NCBI RefSeq assembly: GCF_003967355.1
Contig: NZ_BIFH01000030.1
Location: 25,716 to 89,715 of the forward strand
Length of the DNA: 64,000 nucleotides
Direction: 5' to 3'
Origin: Embleya hyalina
GTDB lineage: Bacteria; Actinomycetota; Actinomycetes; Streptomycetales; Streptomycetaceae
Shown: positions 38,801 through 46,488 of the stretch, in pieces
Layout of the letters: the number at the start of each line of letters is the position of its first letter
Position numbering within the stretch: the stretch's first letter is position 1
The notes under the pieces: generated by a model
What the model was told of the DNA's origin: nothing
The model's input: the letters and a program-made list of their open reading frames with translations, nothing else
The model's database searches: none
Program-made: the position numbers and the translations under genes

Positions 38801-39847
38801 TCAGTCCCGGTTCCCGCGCCGCCCCAGTCGGCGATACGCGAAGAACAGCAGCACCAGACCCGCCACCGCCAGGAGTCCCGGCCCGTACGTCTTGGTCTTG
38901 TCGGCGGCGGAGTCGCCGTCGCTCTTGTCGCCGGCCGTACTGCCCGCCTCGTCCGACTTCGCGTCCGACTTCGCCCCGCCGCCCGGCGCGTTGCGTACCG
39001 AGTCCGGGCGGTTGTCGCCCTTCAGCTCGACCCGGCGCACCTGGCTGCCCTTGCCCTCGCTGCCGAACAGCAGCGACCGGCCGTCCGCGCTCCACGCCAC
39101 CGACTCGCCCTGGCGCTGGAGCGGCACGCTGACCGGTCCCACCTGCTTGCCCGGCGCGGAGAACACGGTGGCGGAGAAGTAGCCGCGCAGCACGAACCGC
39201 GAGCCGTCGGGCGCGAACGCGCCGTCGGTCACCGTCGAGTCGCCGGCGGCGATCCGCCGGAACGTGTTGATCCCGGTGGTGGACAACTGCTCCGGCTGCT
39301 CGTAGAGTCCGCCGTCGGACTCCTTGCTGGCTATGTAGAGCTTGTTCGTCCTCGGGTCCATCAGCATCGCCTCGGCGTCGCGCGGCCCGTTGTCGTACTT
39401 CACCCGGAACCTGGTCGGCTTGACCGTCGCGTCGGCCAGCGTCGCGGGTTCGGCGAAGCGGTAGATCCACACCTCGGGCCACTTGCCGTGGAAGTTGTCG
39501 CCGATGTCGCCGACGAACACGGCCGGCTTGCCCGTGTCGTCCTTGCCGACGGTGATCGCTTCCCAGTCCCGCGCGTCCACGCCCGACAGCGTGATGGTCG
39601 CCTTGGTGGCGCCGTCCTTGCCGATCGCGTAGATCCTGGGCGAGTCCCCGCTGTCGTTGTGCGTCCAGTAGACGTCGGGATGTTGCGCGCTCGCCACCAG
39701 GCCGCTGGATTCGCCGATGCGCTCGTCCTTGATGGTGAACACCACGTCGGAGTCGGCCGTCGCCGCCGCGGGCAGCGCCACCACCAGGGCCAGGGCCGCC
39801 GGGAGCGCGCCCAGGACGCGCAGCCGGCCTCGTATCACGCGCTTCAC
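38801..39847 (-). CDS. membrane-anchored extracellular beta-propeller protein
   Basis: 348 residues. Signal peptide about 1-32 (VKRVIRGRLRVLGALP start, cleavage near AATA-DS). The body has repeated propeller-like strands (DVYWTHNDSGDSPRIYAI, ARDWEAITVG, AMLMDPRTNKLYIASKES, DGAFAPDGSRFVLRGY, AWSADGRSLLFGSEG). A Lys/Asp/Ser-rich linker leads to one C-terminal transmembrane helix (GPGLLAVAGLVLLFFAYRRL) and a basic tail. No sortase motif. The GTG at 39847 directly precedes the signal peptide. The ligand and function are unknown. Confidence 0.78.
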   Translation of the reverse strand: MKRVIRGRLRVLGALPAALALVVALPAAATADSDVVFTIKDERIGESSGLVASAQHPDVYWTHNDSGDSPRIYAIGKDGATKATITLSGVDARDWEAITVGKDDTGKPAVFVGDIGDNFHGKWPEVWIYRFAEPATLADATVKPTRFRVKYDNGPRDAEAMLMDPRTNKLYIASKESDGGLYEQPEQLSTTGINTFRRIAAGDSTVTDGAFAPDGSRFVLRGYFSATVFSAPGKQVGPVSVPLQRQGESVAWSADGRSLLFGSEGKGSQVRRVELKGDNRPDSVRNAPGGGAKSDAKSDEAGSTAGDKSDGDSAADKTKTYGPGLLAVAGLVLLFFAYRRLGRRGNRD

Positions 39848-40003
39848 GCGTACCGCCGTGTCATGGGTCCAGCCTGCCGGCCCCGTCCGGGCTCCCGTTC
39901 GACTCCTCCGGTCATTTTGCGACAGGTCGGCCGAATCCATTGCGGTTTGCCGTGGATCGGGGATGGGATGGGGGCTCGTGGGCGTCGGCATCGGGAGTCT
40001 TCC

Positions 40004-40750
40004 ATGACACTGATCAAGGCCTGTCTGAACGGAACGCGGCGCCCCGAGGAGCACCCGGCGCTACCGCTGACCCCGGCACAGATCGCCGCGGACAGTCGGG
40101 CCGCGGTGGCCGCGGGGGCGTCCATCGTGCATGTGCATCCGCGGGATCGCCGGGGCCGCGAGAGTCTGGCGCCGGACGTGCTGACCTCGGTGGTCCGGGC
40201 GATCCGGGGCGCGGCGCCCGGTGTGCCGATCGGGGTGAGCACCGGGGCCTGGATCGAGTCGGACGCGGCCTCCCGGCTGGCCTCGGTGCGTTCCTGGACG
40301 GTCCTGCCCGACCTGGCCTCGGTCAATCTGGCCGAGGAGGGCTCGGTCGAACTCGCGTACACGCTGGCGCACCTGGGGGTCGGGGTCGAGGCGGGGGTGT
40401 GGACCGAGGCCGACGCGGAGTTGCTGGTCGAGCGGGAGTTGGCCGCGGTGTGCACGCGGATCCTGGTCGAGGTCGAGGGCGGCGAACCGGGGGACGCGCT
40501 GGACGAGGCGGGTCGGATCCTGGCGGTCCTGGATCGGCACGAGGTCGCCGTGCCGCGTCTGCTGCACGGCGCCGACACGTCCGCGTGGCCGGTCCTGGAC
40601 GCGGCGATCGCGGCCGGCCTGGACACCCGGATCGGGCTGGAGGACACCCTGCTCGACCCGGACGGCCGCCGGGTCCCGGGCAACGCGGCGCTGGTACGGA
40701 TCGCCGCCGACCGGGCACACGCGGCCCGCCCGACGGGGAACCCGCACTGA
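40004..40750 (+). CDS. BKACE-family beta-keto acid cleavage enzyme
   Basis: 248 residues of the BKACE/DUF849 TIM-barrel family, which condense a beta-keto acid with acetyl-CoA and split it. Present are the start IKACLNGTRRP, the zinc-binding HVHPRD near 43-48, VSTGAWIE, and the late IGLEDTLLDPDG. It is somewhat short for the family (usually 270-310). The substrate varies across the family and is not readable here. A GGGAG sequence eight bases before the ATG supports the start. Confidence 0.85.
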   Translation: MTLIKACLNGTRRPEEHPALPLTPAQIAADSRAAVAAGASIVHVHPRDRRGRESLAPDVLTSVVRAIRGAAPGVPIGVSTGAWIESDAASRLASVRSWTVLPDLASVNLAEEGSVELAYTLAHLGVGVEAGVWTEADAELLVERELAAVCTRILVEVEGGEPGDALDEAGRILAVLDRHEVAVPRLLHGADTSAWPVLDAAIAAGLDTRIGLEDTLLDPDGRRVPGNAALVRIAADRAHAARPTGNPH

Positions 40751-40776
40751 CCGAAGCCGTCCGCACCTTCGCACCG

Positions 40777-40803
40777 CCCCGACCCGGCGACGCCGGGTCG
40801 GGG
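40777..40803. terminator. terminator after the BKACE gene
   Basis: 13-bp perfect arms (CCCCGACCCGGCG) around a single-base loop, likely opened to 3-5 bases, 26 bp after the stop codon. Confidence 0.75.
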
Positions 40804-40827
40804 CACGCGAGCACTCGACGCCCCGCC

Positions 40828-40914
40828 CTACCGCATCAACGCGCCGATGATCACGGCGATGAGCAGGAGGGCCAGGGTGGCCGTGACGACGCGGGTTCGG
40901 GTACGGGGATTCAC
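40828..40914 (-). CDS. 28-residue single-helix membrane peptide
   Basis: Reads MNPRTRTRVVTATLALLLIA followed by VIIGALMR. A basic N-terminus leads into one hydrophobic helix, the usual design of bacterial microproteins in the membrane. The start is GTG at 40914 with a weak CTGGGG-type ribosome binding site. I believe similar tiny proteins are annotated at this place in streptomycetes but cannot check. Its stop lies 25 bp from the terminator of the convergent BKACE gene. Confidence 0.5.
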   Translation of the reverse strand: MNPRTRTRVVTATLALLLIAVIIGALMR

Positions 40915-41004
40915 GCCCCAGAGCCTACGCGGCGCGAACGCCCGGTCGAATTCCGGTCGGGCGCTCGCGCCGCGGGTTCCGTGGACCCGCCCCGAGCCGT
41001 CGGG

Positions 41005-41778
41005 TCAGACCATGGAGGCGGCCAGGCGGCGGCGGAAGGCCGCGAGCACGGTGCGGTCGCCGGTCCGCGAGACGACCGTGCCGGGCCGCCGGCCCCACAG
41101 GTAGAGCAGCAGTTCGGCGGGCTCGCCCGTCACCGCCGCGTCGGCGAAGCCCGGCTCGCGGGACATGGTGACGCCACCGCGCCGCATGGTCAGCCGCCAG
41201 TGGTGCCGATTGCTGTGCACGCCGATGGTGCGCCCGCTCGCGCCGTCGCGCGCGCCCCCGTCGTAGTGCGCCGGGAGCAGTACGCCCAGCACCTCGTCGA
41301 TGCCGTCCAGGGCCTGCTGGGCGTCCAGCGGCCCCGGAGTGCCGACCGCCATCTCGATGTCGGCCCGGTGTACCGCCGCCTCGCGCGCCATCCGGCGGGC
41401 CAGGAAGCCGGCCGTGCCCGGGTCGGGCCCGTCGCTCTCCAGGACCTCCGGGACGGCGGCCTCGGGCAGGTCCGCCTCGACCGGATCGAGCGGGTCCCGC
41501 CTGGCCATTTCCGCCACGAGCGCGGCGTGCGCCCGGGTGTAGGTGTCGAGCAGATCCCCCCTGCCGTTCGGGCCGGCCGGTTGTGGCCGGCCCTCCGGAC
41601 GACCGTCCGAGCGCAGTTGCCCGGTGGCGTCGGTGTACATGAGCACGGAATGTCGTACGACGTCGGCGACCGTCCAACCGGGACAGGACGGTACCGGCGC
41701 GTCCATGTCCGTGACGGCCGCCTGGCCCAGGCGGAGGCCCTCCGCCTGGAACAGGTGCTGGAACCGCACGTAGTCCAT
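41005..41778 (-). CDS. mycothiol-dependent maleylpyruvate isomerase-family protein
   Basis: 257 residues with the DinB-like four-helix N-terminal domain of the mycothiol-dependent family: VPSCPGWTVADVVRHSVLM near 29-47 and RRMAREAAVHRADIEMA near 127-143, which carry the metal-binding histidines. The C-terminal part (SREPGFADAAVTGEPAELLL, WGRRPG) matches the usual accessory domain. Such proteins use mycothiol as a cofactor in isomerisation or detoxification. The specific reaction is not known. Confidence 0.87.
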   Translation of the reverse strand: MDYVRFQHLFQAEGLRLGQAAVTDMDAPVPSCPGWTVADVVRHSVLMYTDATGQLRSDGRPEGRPQPAGPNGRGDLLDTYTRAHAALVAEMARRDPLDPVEADLPEAAVPEVLESDGPDPGTAGFLARRMAREAAVHRADIEMAVGTPGPLDAQQALDGIDEVLGVLLPAHYDGGARDGASGRTIGVHSNRHHWRLTMRRGGVTMSREPGFADAAVTGEPAELLLYLWGRRPGTVVSRTGDRTVLAAFRRRLAASMV

Positions 41779-41886
41779 TCGTCAAGGATTCCAGCGGTTC
41801 GGGTGACGTGTCGATGGCCTGCGTCACCCCAGAGCGTGAATCCCACGTCAAGAAAAGGTGTGTCGCACAGATGTGCTGACGCTGTG

Positions 41887-43311
41887 TCAGATCTTGACCG
41901 CGGGATTACCGAACCCCGACCGTGTCGCCGTGACGCCGGCGCCGGCGGGAGTCGCCGGAACGGTTGGAGAGGCGGTTCCCGCGACGTTTGCCGCAGCGGC
42001 GGCCGGCGCGGTCGTGGCGGCCGGACGCATCGCGCGCACCATCGCCCGCGGCCGCAGCCGGATCCCGCTGTGCCGGGCCAGCAGCGCACCGACCGCGAGC
42101 GCGGCGATCAGCGAGATCAGGCCGCCCACGAACAACCCGACGCGCGGACCGAAGCTCTCCGCGAGCCAGCCGATCAGCGGGCCGCCCAGCGGGGTGCCGC
42201 CCATGAAGACGAGCATGTAGATGCCCATCACCCGACCACGCATCGCCGGATCGCTGCCCAGCTGCACGGTCGAGTTCGCCGCCGTGTTGAAGGTCAGGCC
42301 GGCGATCCCGATCGGTACGAGCAGCAGCGCGAAGCTCCAGTAGCCCGGCATGAACGCGGCGACCGTCTCCAAGAGGCCGAACACGATGGCCGCGCCGACC
42401 AGTACCCGCAGCCGGGTGCGCCCGCGCTTGGCCGCGAACAGCGCGCCCGCCAGCGAGCCGACCGCGAACACCGTGTTGAGCAGCCCGAACGAACCGGGTC
42501 CGGCGTGGAAGACGTTGTTGGAGAACCCCGCGAGGGTGACCGCGAAGTTGTAGCCGAAGGTGCCGATGAACCCGACCAGGGCGATCGCCACCAGCAGATC
42601 GGGCCGGCCGCGCACATAGCGCAGCCCCTCCCGCAACTGGCCCTTCTCGCGCGGCACCACGGGCATCGTGCGCAGCTCCGCCTCGCGCATGGCCACCAGG
42701 CCGAGCAGGACCGCGATGTAGGACACCGCGTTGAGCGCGAAGACCCAGCCGGTGCCGATCGCGGTGATCAGCAGACCGCCGACGGCGGGGCCGACGATCC
42801 GGGCGAGCTGGAAGTTGGCCGAGTTCAGGCTGACCGCGTTGGCCAGGTCCTTGCGCCCGACCATCTCGATCACGAAGGACTGCCGGGCCGGGTTGTCCAC
42901 GGCGGTGGCCAGGCCCAGGCCGAAGGCGAGCAGCCATACGTGCCAGACCTCGACCGCGCCGCTCAGCACCAGGACCGCCATCACGGCGGCGAGCAGACCC
43001 ATCACGGTCTGCGTACCGATCAGCAACACACGCTTGCGGTAGCGGTCGGCGATCACCCCGCCCCACAGGCCGAACAGCAGCATGGGCAGGAATTGCAGGC
43101 CCGTGGTCACGCCCAGCGCGGTGGTACTGCCGGTGAGCTGCAACACCAGCCAGTCCTGCGCGATGCGCTGCATCCACGTGCCGGTGTTCGACACGGTCTG
43201 GCCGGCGGCGAACAATCTGAAGTTGCGGTTTCGTAGTGATGAGAAAGTGCCGGCTGTCGCCGCCACGGGCTCCCCCTTCGTCGTACGGATCGGCCGAGGC
43301 CGGATGTGCAT
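41887..43311 (-). CDS. MFS exporter (MFS_3/enterobactin-exporter type)
   Basis: 474 residues with twelve helices. N-terminal SLRNRNFRLFAAGQTVSNTG and WMQRIAQDWLVLQLTG mark the MFS_3 group of drug and siderophore exporters; ADRYRKRVLLIGTQ is the conserved loop 2-3. The C-terminal 35 residues are an Ala/Pro/Thr-rich tail. It lies 46 bp after a marR gene on the same strand, so it is probably an exporter controlled by that regulator. The substrate is unknown. Confidence 0.9.
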   Translation of the reverse strand: MHIRPRPIRTTKGEPVAATAGTFSSLRNRNFRLFAAGQTVSNTGTWMQRIAQDWLVLQLTGSTTALGVTTGLQFLPMLLFGLWGGVIADRYRKRVLLIGTQTVMGLLAAVMAVLVLSGAVEVWHVWLLAFGLGLATAVDNPARQSFVIEMVGRKDLANAVSLNSANFQLARIVGPAVGGLLITAIGTGWVFALNAVSYIAVLLGLVAMREAELRTMPVVPREKGQLREGLRYVRGRPDLLVAIALVGFIGTFGYNFAVTLAGFSNNVFHAGPGSFGLLNTVFAVGSLAGALFAAKRGRTRLRVLVGAAIVFGLLETVAAFMPGYWSFALLLVPIGIAGLTFNTAANSTVQLGSDPAMRGRVMGIYMLVFMGGTPLGGPLIGWLAESFGPRVGLFVGGLISLIAALAVGALLARHSGIRLRPRAMVRAMRPAATTAPAAAAANVAGTASPTVPATPAGAGVTATRSGFGNPAVKI

Positions 43312-43357
43312 CCGTCCCTGAACCGAACCGACCGCGACGCGGAGGGCGCCGAGCCCG

Positions 43358-43789
43358 CTACGCCTGCGCCAGTTTCTCCAGCACCGGCAGGGCCGCGCGC
43401 AACGCCTCGTTCTCCTCCGGCGTGAGCCGCGCCAGGTGTTCCGCCAGCCAGGCGTTGCCCAGTCGGCGGTTCTCCTCCACCACGGCGGCGGCGGGCTCGG
43501 TCGCGGAGACCACGACCTGCCTGCGGTCGTCGGGGTGCGGCTCGCGCCGGACCAGGCCGCGCTCCTCCAGGCCGGCGATCACCCGGGTCATCGACGGCGG
43601 CTGCACCTTCTCCTGCCGGGCGAGTTCGCCCGGAGTCATGGCGCCGCGCACGACGAGCACGGTCAACACCGAGAGCTGTGTGGGGCTCAGCGTCTCGTCG
43701 GCCCGCTGGTTGCGCAGGCGACGAGAGAGTTTCAGCACGGAGGCACGGAGGGCTGCCACCGTGGCACGGTCGGGTTCGGACGGGGACAC
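43358..43789 (-). CDS. MarR-family transcriptional regulator
   Basis: 143 residues, a winged-helix dimeric repressor. The recognition helix region MTPGELARQEKVQPPSMTRV is followed by the wing GLVRREPHPDDRRQVVVSAT, both standard. The start is GTG at 43789, directly beside an AT-rich inverted repeat that could be its own operator. It leads an operon with the MFS exporter, as is common for efflux systems. Confidence 0.93.
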   Translation of the reverse strand: MSPSEPDRATVAALRASVLKLSRRLRNQRADETLSPTQLSVLTVLVVRGAMTPGELARQEKVQPPSMTRVIAGLEERGLVRREPHPDDRRQVVVSATEPAAAVVEENRRLGNAWLAEHLARLTPEENEALRAALPVLEKLAQA

Positions 43790-43794
43790 GTTTT

Positions 43795-43820
43795 TTAGCT
43801 TAACTCTTTACTCTCGCTAA
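43795..43820. promoter_or_regulatory. possible MarR operator
   Basis: An AT-rich island holding TTAGC-N16-GCTAA within six bases of the marR start codon. It stands out from the high-GC background and suits an autoregulatory site. Confidence 0.4.
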
Positions 43821-43868
43821 CTTCCAATGCTTTCGCCGCCGGGGATATTCCGGGACGCGGAACGGCCG

Positions 43869-43899
43869 CCGTCCGGGCGGGGCGAACCCGCCCGGACGG
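43869..43899 (-). terminator. terminator after the purine permease
   Basis: 13-bp perfect arms (CCGTCCGGGCGGG) with a 5-base loop, about 36 bp beyond the permease stop codon. Confidence 0.75.
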
Positions 43900-43934
43900 G
43901 GTGAACTCGCCCGAACGCGGCGAGCCCGAGACGG

Positions 43935-45389
43935 TTACTTGACGCCGAGGACCTGTTCGATCGGGTCGATGGCGAAGTGCACCACGAACAGGGCCGAGAC
44001 GATCCACAGCAGCAGCGGGATCTCCCGGGCCTTGCCGACCGCCGTGCGCAGCACCACGTACAGGATGAAGCCGGCGCCGATCCCGGTGGTGATGCTGTAC
44101 GTGAACGGCATCAGCGCGATCGTCACGAACGCCGGGGCGGCGACCGTCAGGTCGTCCCAGTCGATGTGCTTGATCTGGGTCATCATCAGCGCGCCGACCA
44201 CCACCAGCGCCGGCGTCGCGGCCTGTGCGGGCACCAGCTTGGCCAGCGGGGTGAACAGCAGCGCGAGCGCGAACAGGCCGCCGGTGACCAGGTTGGCGAG
44301 TCCGGTCCGGGCGCCCTCGCCGACCCCGGCGGTGGATTCCACGAAGACCGTGTTGGACGACGCCGAGGCGCCGCCGCCGGCGATCGCGCCGACCGACTCG
44401 ACGGTCAGGATCCGGCCCAGGCCCGGCACCTTGCCCCGCTCGTCGAGCAGTCCGGCCTCGCGGCTGACCCCGATGATCGTGCCCATGCCGTCGAAGAAGT
44501 TGGACAGCAGCAGGGTGAAGATCAGCAACGACGCGGTGATGAAGCCGACCCGGCCGAAGGCGCCGAACAGGTCGACGTCGCCGATCAGCCCGAAGTCCGG
44601 CGTGTCCACCACGCCGTTCGCCTCGGGCGCGGTCAGCCCCCACGCCGCCTTGTCCAGGCCGGCGGCGTTGTGCACGATCACCGCGAGCACCGTGGAGGCG
44701 ACCATGCCGATCAGGATCGCGCCGGGCACCTTCCGTACCACCAGCACGAACGTCAGCAGCAGCCCGAAGCAGAAGATCACCGCCGGCCAGCCCTTGAGCG
44801 TGCCGCCCGCACCGAGCGCGACCGGGACGGTGGAGTTCACCTTGTCCGGCACGCGCGTCACGATGCCCGCGCTGACCAGGCCGACCAGGGTGACGAACAG
44901 GCCGATGCCGACCCCGATCGCCTGCTTGAGCACCAGCGGGATGGCGTTCATGATCGCCTCGCGCAACCCGGTGGCGGCCAGGATCAGCAGGCCGACGCCC
45001 TCCAGGACGACCAGGCCCATCGCCTCGTCCCAGGTCGTCTGCGGCGCGATCTGGAACGCGACCATCGCGTTGATCCCGAGCCCGGCGGCCAGCGCGAGCG
45101 GCATGTTGCCGATCAGGCCCATCAGGACGGTCATCACGGCGGCGACCAGCACCGTCGCGGTGACCAGCTGCGGCTGGGACAGATGGTTGCCGAACTTGTC
45201 GGTCGCACTGCCGAGGATGATCGGATTCAGCACGATGATGTAGGCCATCGCGAAGAACGTGGCGAGCCCGCCGCGTATCTCGCGCACCGGCGACGAGCCG
45301 CGCTCGGAGATCTTGAAGAAGCGGTCGAGGCCGCTCCTCGGCGTGGCGGGGACCTCGGGGACGGTCACGGCGGGGGCCTGGCGGGGCAT
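43935..45389 (-). CDS. NCS2-family purine permease (AzgA type)
   Basis: 484 residues with about 13 helices. Belongs to the AzgA-like branch of NCS2: REIRGGLATFFAMAYIIVLN near the start, GINAMVAFQIAP, the signature NFFDGMGTIIGVSREAGL, and SASSNTVFVESTAGVGEGAR. These transport guanine, hypoxanthine or adenine with protons. I chose the ATG at 45389 because GAGGA lies six bases upstream and the sequence upstream of it is not conserved. No purine riboswitch is seen. Confidence 0.92.
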   Translation of the reverse strand: MPRQAPAVTVPEVPATPRSGLDRFFKISERGSSPVREIRGGLATFFAMAYIIVLNPIILGSATDKFGNHLSQPQLVTATVLVAAVMTVLMGLIGNMPLALAAGLGINAMVAFQIAPQTTWDEAMGLVVLEGVGLLILAATGLREAIMNAIPLVLKQAIGVGIGLFVTLVGLVSAGIVTRVPDKVNSTVPVALGAGGTLKGWPAVIFCFGLLLTFVLVVRKVPGAILIGMVASTVLAVIVHNAAGLDKAAWGLTAPEANGVVDTPDFGLIGDVDLFGAFGRVGFITASLLIFTLLLSNFFDGMGTIIGVSREAGLLDERGKVPGLGRILTVESVGAIAGGGASASSNTVFVESTAGVGEGARTGLANLVTGGLFALALLFTPLAKLVPAQAATPALVVVGALMMTQIKHIDWDDLTVAAPAFVTIALMPFTYSITTGIGAGFILYVVLRTAVGKAREIPLLLWIVSALFVVHFAIDPIEQVLGVK

Positions 45390-45566
45390 GCGGATCCTCG
45401 GAGCGTGGGAACGGGTAGTCAAGACACGCACACGGCACGAGGGGGACGCGTGCCGGGAGACCCCAAAAGGGTGCCAGAGACCACAGCCGAAACGGGAACC
45501 GGTCCCTCCGCCTGTGCGTCGGGGCACGCGCGGGCCCGGTGCGGGCCGCCAAGTAGCCTTGTTTTC

Positions 45567-46391
45567 GTGAGCAGGCACGGGAGCGGGAAACGACGGCGCA
45601 CCTCGCCGGATCCGGACGACACGGGCGTGGCGCGGACGGATTCGGCCGCGACGCCGGATCCGGTCGACGACACGTTCGACGCGGGCGCCCCCGGCAGCGG
45701 CGAATACGCGGCGCACGGGAGCGAGTCCTACCCGGCGACGGATTACGGCACCGGGGAGCATGGCGCCGCGGATTACGGCTCGGCGGATTACGGTTCCGGG
45801 GAGTACGCCTCCACCTCAGGGGAGTACGCCGCGACCTCCGGGGAGTACACCGCGACCGAGCACTCCTCCGGCGAGTACACCGCCGCGAACTACGCCGACT
45901 ACTCGCGGACCGACTACGCGGCGCCCGAGGCGGCCTACGGCTCCGGCGGCTACCAGGTCGCCGCGTCGTCGGCCTTCGAGCCCGACGCGTACGACTCCGG
46001 GAGCCACACGACGCCCGAGTACGGCGCGAGCGCCTACGACCCGGCGACCGACCCGGCCCTGGGCGGCGGTACCGCCGAGTTCGCCGCCGTCACCGATGCC
46101 GCGGACGCCGCCGATGTCGCCGACGGGCCCGCCCCGCCCGCCGACCGGGAGCCGCCCGCCGCGGACACCGGCATGCGGCCCGCCCCGCCCCCGCTCGAAG
46201 GCGACATCATCAAGCTCGTCGCCGTGGGCAGCGTGATCTGGTTCGCGCTCTTCGTGGTCGCCTGGTTCATGCGCGACTCGCTCACCGACGACGGTCGCGA
46301 CTGGTGGCCGTGGTGCGCGCTGGCCGGCTCGGGCCTGGGCCTGTTCGGCCTCTGGTACTGCCGCCGCCTGCAGAGCGCGCACGACGACTAG
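45567..46391 (+). CDS. DUF2530 membrane protein with Tyr/Ser-rich repeat region
   Basis: 274 residues. A basic start (SRHGSGKRRR) leads to an acidic, Tyr-rich low-complexity stretch, about residues 40-165, built on units such as SGEYAATSGEYTAT and DYGSADYGSG. A Pro-rich linker follows, then DUF2530 at the C-terminus with two helices (VAVGSVIWFALFVVAWFM and WCALAGSGLGLFGLWY). The usual DUF2530 protein is under 100 residues, so the repeat region is a large N-terminal addition. The GTG at 45567 follows TAGCCT by nine bases, which suits a leaderless mRNA. Confidence 0.8.
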   Translation: MSRHGSGKRRRTSPDPDDTGVARTDSAATPDPVDDTFDAGAPGSGEYAAHGSESYPATDYGTGEHGAADYGSADYGSGEYASTSGEYAATSGEYTATEHSSGEYTAANYADYSRTDYAAPEAAYGSGGYQVAASSAFEPDAYDSGSHTTPEYGASAYDPATDPALGGGTAEFAAVTDAADAADVADGPAPPADREPPAADTGMRPAPPPLEGDIIKLVAVGSVIWFALFVVAWFMRDSLTDDGRDWWPWCALAGSGLGLFGLWYCRRLQSAHDD

Positions 46392-46470
46392 GCCGGCCGC
46401 CGTCCCGTTCCGGGTGTGTGGTGAATGTGCTCGGCGACCCGCCCCGAATAGCCACAAAATCCGACATTCG

Positions 46471-46485
46471 CTGACGTAACGTCAG
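46471..46485. promoter_or_regulatory. 15-bp palindrome before the P-type ATPase gene
   Basis: Perfect palindrome CTGACGTAACGTCAG ending three bases before the ATG. It looks like an operator for a dimeric regulator; none is identified. Confidence 0.45.
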
Positions 46486-46488
46486 GGC

